A stretch of 64,000 nucleotides of DNA from Methanosarcina mazei S-6. GTDB lineage: Archaea > Halobacteriota > Methanosarcinia > Methanosarcinales > Methanosarcinaceae. The DNA lies in the NCBI RefSeq assembly GCF_000970205.1, contig NZ_CP009512.1, forward strand, positions 558,001 through 622,000. The letters are read 5' to 3'. Under the pieces are notes generated by a model. The model was not told the DNA's origin. It saw only the letters and a list, made by a program, of their open reading frames with translations, and made no database searches. The translations under genes and the position numbers were made by a program. Below, piece by piece: positions 9,002 to 16,403 of this stretch; within the stretch, counting starts at the first letter, position 1; every line of letters begins with the position of its first letter.

Positions 9002-9331
9002 TTGACTGAAAAAATTGATATGGACGAAAGAGCGAAAGCAATGGCAGAAGAAATCCCCGGAGTGATGAAAGCTCTCATGGGACTTCATTCTGAAGTCGTT
9101 AAGGACGGGGCTTTAAGCGCCAAGACAAAAGAACTGATGATGGTAGGGATTGCAGTTGCCATTCGCTGTGAGTACTGTCTCTGGAAACATGTCCCTGAGG
9201 CTGTGAAAATGGGGGCTACCAGGGAAGAGATTCTTGAAGCTGTAAGCACTGCAATAATGATGTCAGGAGGGCCTGGAGTAGCTTACGGGTCAGTGGTCGT
9301 CCTTAAAATCCTTGATGAACTTAACGTCTGA
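9002..9331 (+). CDS. AhpD-like carboxymuconolactone decarboxylase family protein
   Basis: Protein of 109 residues, all helical, with the AhpD-type redox motif CEYCLWKH (C56, C59, H63) and the upstream Glu of KTKEL. Members reduce disulfides or act in peroxide defence. TTG at 9002 is the likely start, preceded by GGTGAAAG at 8994-9001; M7 is the next option. It sits between two zinc-binding winged-helix genes with short gaps (38 and 18 bp), so co-transcription is likely. Confidence 0.88.
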   Translation: MTEKIDMDERAKAMAEEIPGVMKALMGLHSEVVKDGALSAKTKELMMVGIAVAIRCEYCLWKHVPEAVKMGATREEILEAVSTAIMMSGGPGVAYGSVVVLKILDELNV

Positions 9332-9349
9332 ATTCTGGAGTGGTAAAAG

Positions 9350-9745
9350 ATGGCAGGAGAAAAATCCAGCTCATCCGTATGTGCGGCATGTGGATGTCAA
9401 TTGTCTGCAGAAGACATTATCGAAGAAGGCGGAGAGACCTTTTGCGAAGACTGTTATATTGAGAGCCGCCATAAGATCCAGGCATGTGACCCCTGGGCTG
9501 TCCGTTCTAAAAAAATCTTCCGGGAAGAAGCAGGGCTTGAGGGGACTGAAGGCCTGACAGAACTGCAAAAAGCTATTTATGATTTCATAGTCTCCAGGGG
9601 AGGAGCAAAAAAAGAAGAAATTGCAGAAAAGTTTGGAATATCTGCAAGGGAGACTGAAAACCAGTTTGCTCTTCTAAGGCACTGTGAGCTGTTAAAAGGG
9701 CAAAAGAGGGCAGATGGAGTGTATCTGGTGTCTTTTGATGCATGA
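9350..9745 (+). CDS. Zinc-binding winged-helix protein, short paralogue of 8367 gene
   Basis: Protein of 131 residues with a four-cysteine zinc site (C11, C14, C32, C35; CAACGCQL...FCEDCYIE) followed by the segment DPWAVRSKKIFREEAGLEGTEG and a C-terminal winged helix ending LRHCELLK. The same order and many identical residues appear in residues 75-198 of the 8367 gene, which additionally has an N-terminal winged helix. The conserved Cys in RHCELLK (C112) could take part in redox sensing. Gap of 18 bp to the AhpD-like gene. Role inferred from context. Confidence 0.75.
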   Translation: MAGEKSSSSVCAACGCQLSAEDIIEEGGETFCEDCYIESRHKIQACDPWAVRSKKIFREEAGLEGTEGLTELQKAIYDFIVSRGGAKKEEIAEKFGISARETENQFALLRHCELLKGQKRADGVYLVSFDA

Positions 9746-9800
9746 TAGTTCTGAAAAATCAGCTATTTTTTTACTTTTTTCCTTTTAAGCAGAAGGAGAC

Positions 9801-9892
9801 CTGAATAATTATTTCTCAATACAAAATCCACCTGAAGTATTATTCTCAATACAAAATCCACCTGAATAATTATTTCTCAATACAAAATCCAC
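9801..9892. repeat. Three tandem 30-31 bp repeats
   Basis: Units at 9801-9831, 9832-9861 and 9862-9892, each starting ctgaa and ending caatacaaaatccac. They are adjacent with no unique spacers, so this is not a CRISPR. They lie in the 301-bp gap between the regulator cassette and the ligase gene; the rest of the gap is AT-rich without an ORF. Confidence 0.85.
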
Positions 9893-10046
9893 CTGAAGAA
9901 TTCTGAAAGTTAGTCCCCTGTTATCTCTCTTTACCACCCAAAACTGTTTCATAATTGAAGATTAATAATTAAAGGTTAATTTATCCTCGAAGGTAAGAAA
10001 TACAGATTTTTTACATGGTTAGTGGCTTTAGCCGGGGTGTTAAGAG

Positions 10047-11405
10047 TTGGACAGCTCAGATCTTTATTTTAATTTCGAAATTGAAACAATGGACAGGGGA
10101 GAACTCGATGCTCTTGTCGAGGAACGGGTGCGGTATACAGTAAGATATGCGGCTGAGAATTCCCCTTTTTACAGGAAATGGTTTGAAAAGCATGGGGTAA
10201 ACCCGGGAGATATCAAAGCCCATGAAGACCTCCTCGAACTCCCGATTATCTCCGGGGAAACAATCCGGGAAAACCAGCCCCCTGAAACAAAGGAGTTTAT
10301 GTTCAGGAGTGCTGGCTGGGAAGATGTTTTTACGATTCACGAGACCAGCGGGACGAGCGGGACTCCAAAGAGCTTTTTCCTTACATGGGAAGACTGGGAA
10401 CGTTACGCGGAAAAATACGCCCGGATTTTCAGGTCCCAGGGCTTCGGAAAAGGAGACAGGGTAGTTGTCTGTGCCTCTTACGGCATGAATGTGGGGGCAA
10501 ACACAATGACTCTTGCTGCCAGGCAGGTGGGCATGAGCATTATCCCTGAAGGTAAATGCACCTTTCCCCTCCGTGTTATTGAAACCTACAAACCGACAGG
10601 CATAGTAGGAAGCGTATTCAAACTCCTGAACCTTGCCCGCAGAATGAAGGCTGAAGGAATTGACCCCCAGAATTCAGGCGTAAACAAGCTTGTTGTGGGA
10701 GGCGAATCCTTTGCTGAAGAATCAAGAAACTATCTCTCTGAGATTTGGGGCTGCCCCGTATACAATACCTATGGAAGCACGGAAGGGACCATGTGTGGAG
10801 AATGCAGTGAAATATCAGGGCTTCACGTCCCCGAAGATTTTGTTCATCTTGATGTTTACGACCCGCATGTAAAGGAATTCGTGCCTGAAGGAGAATGCGG
10901 AAGAGTTGTCCTGAGCACACTTCTTCCTGTGGGGGCAAAAGCAGGAAACCTGCTTTTAAATTACGATACTGAAGATACTACAGTTGTTCTTACGCGCAAA
11001 AAATGTGCCTGTGGAAGGACTCACATGAAAATCCTTACCCCGCAGAGAGAGGCAGAAACAGTCTGGGTTGAAGGCGCTCCTTTTAACCGTGTGGATGTGG
11101 AAAAAGGAGTCTTTCAGAGTGGAAATATGGAATACCTTACAGGAGAATACGAGGCTTTTCTTTACGGCACGGAGGACGAGGGCGAAACCGTACTCAGGGT
11201 CAGTATGGAATGCAAAAATCCTGATGCCTGCGACAGAGACCTCATACAGGAAAATTTTGTTCGCTCTTTCCTTAAATATAAACCTCCCCTTTCCAGGGCT
11301 TATGAAGATGGCAGTTTCAGGATTCTCTTCAATTTTGCAGGTCCAGGAGAACTTGAGCTGTATAAAATTAAAGGAAGACCAAAAAGGCTAGTAGACAGAA
11401 GGTAA
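10047..11405 (+). CDS. Phenylacetate-CoA ligase / coenzyme F390 synthetase-like adenylating enzyme
   Basis: Protein of 452 residues of the PaaK branch of adenylate-forming enzymes. The ATP-binding loop SGTSGTPK is at 101-108, and NTYGSTEG near 250 is the A5-type motif. The end (LELYKIKGRPKRLVDRR) is typical of these archaeal proteins. In methanogens this family includes coenzyme F390 synthetase, which adenylylates F420 when oxygen enters the cell; aryl-CoA ligase activity is the alternative. Frame starts at TTG 10047; ATG 10089 (MDRGELD) is a second option. Placement after the redox-type regulator cassette is suggestive only. Confidence 0.8.
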   Translation: MDSSDLYFNFEIETMDRGELDALVEERVRYTVRYAAENSPFYRKWFEKHGVNPGDIKAHEDLLELPIISGETIRENQPPETKEFMFRSAGWEDVFTIHETSGTSGTPKSFFLTWEDWERYAEKYARIFRSQGFGKGDRVVVCASYGMNVGANTMTLAARQVGMSIIPEGKCTFPLRVIETYKPTGIVGSVFKLLNLARRMKAEGIDPQNSGVNKLVVGGESFAEESRNYLSEIWGCPVYNTYGSTEGTMCGECSEISGLHVPEDFVHLDVYDPHVKEFVPEGECGRVVLSTLLPVGAKAGNLLLNYDTEDTTVVLTRKKCACGRTHMKILTPQREAETVWVEGAPFNRVDVEKGVFQSGNMEYLTGEYEAFLYGTEDEGETVLRVSMECKNPDACDRDLIQENFVRSFLKYKPPLSRAYEDGSFRILFNFAGPGELELYKIKGRPKRLVDRR

Positions 11406-11523
11406 TTTTTAATCCTGTGACTATTTTTATTTTTTGTTTATTTTTTAATTTTTTATTTTCTTTTCAATATCCTGCTTATTTATTTGTTTTACATCCTTCT
11501 TTTTGATTTTATTTTGTAACTGC

Positions 11524-12957
11524 TCAGAGTATAGTTAACGGCGCTCCTATGAGCGCCGCACGAATACCCTCTAAAACAGGTAAACCGTTCTTTTTTCCTG
11601 TAGAAATGTACGCCCTAATTCTGCAGAAAGCTTGCGCTCCCATTGCTTTTCTGAAAGTTCCCGATATTTTCTGCTGTAGTTTCATCATCCTGATATCTCT
11701 TTCTGCCTGATTATTATCAAATGGAACTTTCAAATCTGTCAGGAATCTCAGAATCTTTTCTTTGTGTTCTATAAACCTATCCAGCAGATTCCTTGATTTT
11801 GTTTTTGGATTTTTACCGCGTTTTCCCTGTTTTTCAGGATTTAGAGAATGCGGATTTTCTTCAAGCGCTCTAATGATAATTGCATCAAACCTTTCTTCCA
11901 ATGCTTTAATTTGCTCAAAATCAGGTTCTCTTAATTGCTCTTTACACTCATCAGTGTATTTCTTCATCTCAGTGAGCAGTTCATTCATCTCTTTAGCCCA
12001 TGTCTGTTTATAGTTCTCTTCAATTCCTGTAAGTTCTCTCTGTAAATGAGCGTTACACAGAGCATGATCACAATCATAAACGTTGTAAGGTTTCCATCCA
12101 TCATGAACTGCTACTCCCTTAAACTTCGGAAGAATTCCCATAGCATCTATTGCTTCTGCTCCTCTTTTTGTATGAGCAAAATAACATGTGTATTTTTCAT
12201 TAGAAGCTACATGAAGCCAGTGTCTTTTTCCTTCAATCTTCATACCAGTTTCATCAAAATTGATTACAGGCGAGGCTAATAACTTCTCTCTAATAACGTT
12301 TTCAAATTCCTCTAAATTCTGGAAACATTCTCTTTCTGCTCTAATTATCGTAGCAGGACAGATTTTTATTCCCATAATGTCTTCAAATAACTCAGAAATT
12401 CTATCATAAGGAACAAACTGGTAATTTTTACAGTAAATAGCTGAAGCTAAAATATTAGGGCCATACTGAACCGGATATTTCACTGATTCGGGAAAAACGG
12501 CTTTATTCAACTTTCCACAACAAGGACAGGTTTTAATCTGACTTTTATGTTCTGTAACAATTAGATTTACGGGAGGAATGTCAAAGACCTGTCTTCTCTC
12601 ATAAGCTTCAACTTCAACATTCTCAAGGGTAGATCCGCATTCTTTGCAGCAGGTCAAAGAATGTTCTATTACCTACTCAGGATGATCAACCATATCAAGA
12701 GTCGTGCCTGGATGACCTTCCTGACCTCCAGGTTTCTTCCCGCTTGGTTTACGCAGACTCTTGGGATTAGGTTTCTCTTTGACAAAATAATCAGTAGAAG
12801 GAGGTCGACTGCTGTTACGACTGTTTTGATTTAAACGAGATTCTAAGGCTACAAGTCTTTCAGTGAGTTCTTTAACTTGAGATTCTAAACTCTCAATGTA
12901 AGCTACAATAATTTCAGGATTTGAAGCACAGTAAGAAAGAATCTCATCACGTTTCAT
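11524..12957 (-). CDS. IS66 transposase with in-frame UAG (probable pyrrolysine)
   Basis: One continuous frame of 477 residues if the TAG at 12673-12675 (codon 95) is read as an amino acid. Part 1 (residues 1-94) is the IS66 N-terminal coiled-coil region with the NQNSRNSSRPPS and GGQEGHPG motifs. After the TAG come the zinc-finger domain (CCKECG...TCPCCG) and the DDE domain (NFDETGMKI, VHDGW, NNQAERDIR). The residues around the TAG, VDHPE-TAG-VIEHSL, match the linker P-x-x-VxEH of other IS66 transposases, where a sense codon occupies this site. The stop at 11524 lies inside the left terminal repeat. Translation as two pieces is the alternative; the second would need a TTG start at 12657. Confidence 0.88.
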
Positions 12958-12986
12958 AAAGCTAAAAAGGAATCATTTTATATCCA

Positions 12987-13032
12987 ATTTTTCCTCGGAA
13001 CGAGGAAAAATGTGTAGCCTCGTTAAGGCTAC
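12987..13032 (-). promoter_or_regulatory. Double hairpin in the IS leader, copy 1
   Basis: An 11-bp stem (12987-12997 with 13001-13011) closed by GAA, and a 7-bp stem GTAGCCT (13014-13020) with AGGCTAC (13026-13032). Both lie between the terminal repeat and the transposase ATG, so they are in the mRNA leader or promoter. Copy 2 keeps the long stem with a different loop. Confidence 0.6.
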
Positions 13033-13208
13033 CTGAATAGTTACTTTATTTTTTCGATATCTTTTTCATTTTTTATTTTTTATTGACGTCTTATCCTTTT
13101 AATCTATATCGAATTTGACAATTCCCAAACATTAATATACTGAAGGATGAATTTACATACCGACACAACTCTTTTATATTAATGATCAAGTGAAAAAAAC
13201 ATATATAG

Positions 13209-13235
13209 TATTACATACAATAAGTTTATGTAATA
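13209..13235. promoter_or_regulatory. Candidate NikR operator
   Basis: A perfect inverted repeat, TATTACATA at 13209-13217 and TATGTAATA at 13227-13235, separated by 9 bp. It ends 35 bp before the nikR ATG. NikR proteins bind widely spaced dyads and often control their own genes, so self-regulation is a reasonable inference. Confidence 0.55.
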
Positions 13236-13270
13236 TCATTCGGATAAATTACAAATTACTTGGTGATACG

Positions 13271-13693
13271 ATGGAAACAGAACTTATGAGGATAGGAGTC
13301 TCCCTACCCGACACACTTCTTAGTAAATTTGATGAGATTATTGAAAAAAGAGGTTACTCTTCCCGTTCGGAAGGCATAAGGGACGCCATCAGGAGTTATA
13401 TTTCTTATTACGAGTGGATGGGTGACATTAAAGGTCACCGTGTAGGTACTGTTGCCGTTATTTACGACCACACCAAGCGCGGGCTTTCCAATGCACTTGC
13501 AGATATACAGCACCACTACTCTCACCTGATTAAGTCTTCCGTACACATCCACCTTGACCACGATAATTGTTTTGAGGTTGTTGTTCTTGATGGTGATGGC
13601 GAGGAAATCAAAGAACTTGCCGAAGCCATTATGTCACTCAAAGGCGTAAAATTCTCAAAACTTACTACTGTAGCCTCAAATGAAAAGATTTAA
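13271..13693 (+). CDS. nikR: Nickel-responsive regulator NikR
   Basis: Protein of 140 residues. Residues 5-45 form the ribbon-helix-helix DNA-binding domain ([29 protein letters not shown]), and 55-135 form the nickel-binding regulatory domain. All four ligands of E. coli NikR are present: H81, H92, H94 and C100 (QHHYSH and [10 protein letters not shown]). In nickel-rich conditions it represses transport or nickel-enzyme genes, important for methanogens that need F430 and hydrogenases. ATG 13271 with GGTGAT just upstream gives the family length; an in-frame extension upstream would run through the candidate operator and is rejected. Confidence 0.95.
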   Translation: METELMRIGVSLPDTLLSKFDEIIEKRGYSSRSEGIRDAIRSYISYYEWMGDIKGHRVGTVAVIYDHTKRGLSNALADIQHHYSHLIKSSVHIHLDHDNCFEVVVLDGDGEEIKELAEAIMSLKGVKFSKLTTVASNEKI

Positions 13694-13790
13694 TTTTATC
13701 TTTCAGGGATGAAAATCTCTGAAAAGATAGTATTGCTCAGGAAGAGGGACATAAATCTTTTTTAACGGGTAAAAGTCCCTCAATTCCTTA

Positions 13791-14156
13791 TTAGTTTTTC
13801 TCAAAATGCCTTTCTATATGCCTCAAAAGCAGGTTTCCGAATTCTGTCAGCTCATAAATCTGGAAGCTGCGCTCTCTTCTTGAATCGACCAGCCCTGCTT
13901 CCTTTAAAAGCTTCAGATGATAGGAAAGTGCGGAATGCTTCTGGTCTGTAGCTTCAACAAGGACACAGACGCAAAGGCTCTGGACTTCAAGAGCTTTAAG
14001 TATCCTCAGGCGGGTCGGGTCTGCAAGGACCTTGAATAAACTTACTATTTCTTCAACATCCTCATTCAGAGCCGTATGAACAGCTTCCAGCACATCTTCA
14101 GGAAGGGAATAAGCATCCCGGACTTCGATTATCTTCTTCTCAGACATTTCTTCCAC
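13791..14156 (-). CDS. ArsR/SmtB-family transcriptional regulator
   Basis: Protein of 121 residues with an ArsR-type winged helix: LFKVLADPTRLRILKAL at 40-56, then the recognition segment SALSYHLKLLKEAGLV. C62 and C64 (SLCVCVLVE) occupy the ELCVCDL position where ArsR and CadC bind metals through cysteines, so a metal or metalloid signal is plausible. Convergent with nikR and not followed by a transporter, so its target is unclear. Start at 14156 (MEEMSEKK) or the internal ATG three codons later. Confidence 0.9.
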   Translation of the reverse strand: MEEMSEKKIIEVRDAYSLPEDVLEAVHTALNEDVEEIVSLFKVLADPTRLRILKALEVQSLCVCVLVEATDQKHSALSYHLKLLKEAGLVDSRRERSFQIYELTEFGNLLLRHIERHFEKN

Positions 14157-14403
14157 TCAGACCTTTTTTCTACCCGGACATAATTGGGGCAAAGCAGACG
14201 GTCGCTAATTTAACTTTTAAAGTTTCCAGTCATTATTCTGACTTAAACGCTTCTCTTTAGTTTCTGAGTTCCCTTATATTTATTGCTGCTTCCTCTTTAA
14301 ACCTTCAGAACCTCTTAGCACCATTCATTCTTTCAAGCCTGAAGAGTCTTTTTTCGGCTATCCGGCTCCAGTCCGGTAGTTTTTTACGACTCCCTTTGTG
14401 ACC

Positions 14404-16155
14404 TCACATTCCTTTCAGGGTATCGGTATTTGTTGAAAGGACTTCCCTCCATCTGAATCCCAGTTCAGATAAGGCAAGCCCGCCTCCCAGAAGTGTGATT
14501 GAATTCTTTATTATGTGGTCAATCACGGCGACAGTAAATGCGAGTTCAGGCTTGATCCCCCCTAGTACGAATACTGCAGTAAGGGCAACTTCATATGTCC
14601 CTATGGCTCCGGGAGTAATTGGAAAAGTTTTCGCAATGTTTCCGAGAGCTACTGCAAGGAAAACCAGGGATATGCTGAAAGTTGAAGTCATGTCCACTCC
14701 AGCCGCCGGAAAGGCTTTCAAAACCAGAAAGCAGGTAAAGATATCCATTCCCCATATAAGGAGGGAAGATGCGACCACTGCAAGAAAAGCCCCGGGCCTG
14801 ACTGCAACAACGCTCATCTGACGGATAAAGGTGGAAGCGAATTCTTTTATTTTACTCAGAGGCTCGCCTGATATATTTTTATGAACTTTTTCTTTTCCTT
14901 TCTTTTTATTACGGCTCTCTCTATAAGATAATATAAAGAGAGCAGCGAAGAAAAGAAGGACTGCAACCCCTGAGAATTTAATCAGGGACTCCATCCAGGG
15001 AGTAAGCTCTAATCTGGAAGCCACGCCTGAAGATGCAAGTATGGCAATGAAGGTAATTGCAATTATGTCAAAGACTCTTTCTACGGTCAGAGAGGAGAAG
15101 CTGGTTGTAAAGGCAAGGTCTTTACTTTTTTTCAGGATATACATCCTGCTGAGGTCTCCTATTCTTGCAGGAAGGATAACGTTTGCAGACTGGCTGATGA
15201 AAATGCTCCCGGTAAGAAATCCAATTCCATAATGGTTTCCAAGCCTGTTAAGGATCTGCTGGAAACGCATCCCTCTCAGGGGCCAGGAAGCGCAATAAAC
15301 AAAAGATGCAAGAGCCAGTGTTCCGGGTGAGACATGTTTTATATTTTCCAGAACCTCGGATGCGCCCAGAAAGGTTGCAGCAAGTGCAAGAATCAGAATT
15401 GCAAGAAAGGCTGTCAGGAATATTTTGCCCTTTCCTGAAAATAAGCCCGGAAAAAACAGTTCCCACCAGAGGCGGAAGACCTCCGAACCCATTCCAACGA
15501 TATCCTTTGCGAAATTGACCTTGCTTGACCCTCCATGCCTCCAGTAAACAGGGAACTCAAGGACCCTGTAGCCCCGGTGCTGGGCCCTGACAAGCAGTTC
15601 AGTGTCCCAGAACCAGTGCTGGTTCTCAATTTCATCGAGCAGTTCCAAGAGAGGGCCTCTCCTGAAAGCCTTGAAACCGCACTGGTGGTCATAAAGTTTT
15701 GAGTGCAGAAAGAGCCTCACCATGGAATTATATCCTCTGCTCGCAAACTCGCGCTTGAAAGGCCTTTTTGCATCGCTTTCGGGCATTATTCGCGAACCGG
15801 TGGCAAAATCATAGCCATCAGTACTTATAGCCCTTATCAGTTTTTCCAGGTAACTCATATCCGTTGCAAGATCAACATCAATATAGCAGAGTACCTCCCC
15901 TGAGGCTGCCTTAAAAGCCCTGTTCAGAGCCTTTCCTCTCCCCTGCCGTTCATCGGAATGCAGGTGCTTTACATAAGGGTACTTTTCCGAAAGTTCTGAA
16001 GCTATTCGGTCAGTACCGTCCTTGCTCCCGTCCTCTGCTATTATGATCTCAAAAGAATGAGTTATTTTCGAAAGGGTCTCTGCCGTTATCGAGACCGTAT
16101 TTTCTATTCTGGCTGCTTCGTTGTAAGCGGGCAGAACTACTGAAACGCTGGTTAT
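14404..16155 (-). CDS. GT2 glycosyltransferase fused to a UPF0104/LPG-synthase-type membrane domain
   Basis: Full reading gives about 583 residues. Residues 1-220 are a family 2 glycosyltransferase (VSVVLPAYNEA at the start, EDGSKDGT near 41, DVD at 93-95, HQCGFKAF later) of the dolichol-phosphate sugar type. Residues 240-570 form a multi-helix domain of the lysylphosphatidylglycerol synthase/UPF0104 type. The first ATG (15858) is at residue 100 and would remove half the catalytic domain. No ATG, GTG or TTG lies between the upstream in-frame stop and the conserved start; AUA at 16153-16155, about 8 nt after AGAGG, is exactly where a start is expected. Probably makes or uses a polyprenyl-linked sugar at the membrane. 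Confidence 0.85.
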   Translation of the reverse strand: MTSVSVVLPAYNEAARIENTVSITAETLSKITHSFEIIIAEDGSKDGTDRIASELSEKYPYVKHLHSDERQGRGKALNRAFKAASGEVLCYIDVDLATDMSYLEKLIRAISTDGYDFATGSRIMPESDAKRPFKREFASRGYNSMVRLFLHSKLYDHQCGFKAFRRGPLLELLDEIENQHWFWDTELLVRAQHRGYRVLEFPVYWRHGGSSKVNFAKDIVGMGSEVFRLWWELFFPGLFSGKGKIFLTAFLAILILALAATFLGASEVLENIKHVSPGTLALASFVYCASWPLRGMRFQQILNRLGNHYGIGFLTGSIFISQSANVILPARIGDLSRMYILKKSKDLAFTTSFSSLTVERVFDIIAITFIAILASSGVASRLELTPWMESLIKFSGVAVLLFFAALFILSYRESRNKKKGKEKVHKNISGEPLSKIKEFASTFIRQMSVVAVRPGAFLAVVASSLLIWGMDIFTCFLVLKAFPAAGVDMTSTFSISLVFLAVALGNIAKTFPITPGAIGTYEVALTAVFVLGGIKPELAFTVAVIDHIIKNSITLLGGGLALSELGFRWREVLSTNTDTLKGM

Positions 16156-16403
16156 ACGAACAACCTCTTGATGTTTATAATATTAATTGAGCTTTTATGC
16201 TAACCGTATTTCCTGTAAAACTCTGAAAATTTGTATAATTCTATATTTATAATATATATTTGCGAAATCTGTTTTGAAGCGTATTTATGAAAAGTATTTA
16301 TGAAACAATGTTCAGATATTGAAATTAATGATACATTTATCTAAAATTCGTTTTTTATCTTAGCCGTATTTTTTTCTAAAAGTGGAAATTCATAACATCT
16401 TTT

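Larger units (their letters stand above)
11516..13044 (-). mobile_element. IS66-family insertion sequence, copy 1
   Basis: Element of 1,529 bp bounded by imperfect terminal repeats, gtaactgctcagag at 11516-11529 and, reversed, gtaactattcaggt at 13031-13044. It is flanked by an exact 8-bp target duplication TTTATTTT at 11508-11515 and 13045-13052, the size known for IS66. It carries only the transposase gene (no TnpA/TnpB partners), like the single-gene ISBst12-type subgroup. A second copy lies at 44627-46186. Intact target duplication and coding frame suggest a fairly recent insertion. Confidence 0.96.

Noticed and set aside
9801-9892. Possible CRISPR array
   Set aside because: Units are directly adjacent with no unique spacers and no cas gene is in the window.
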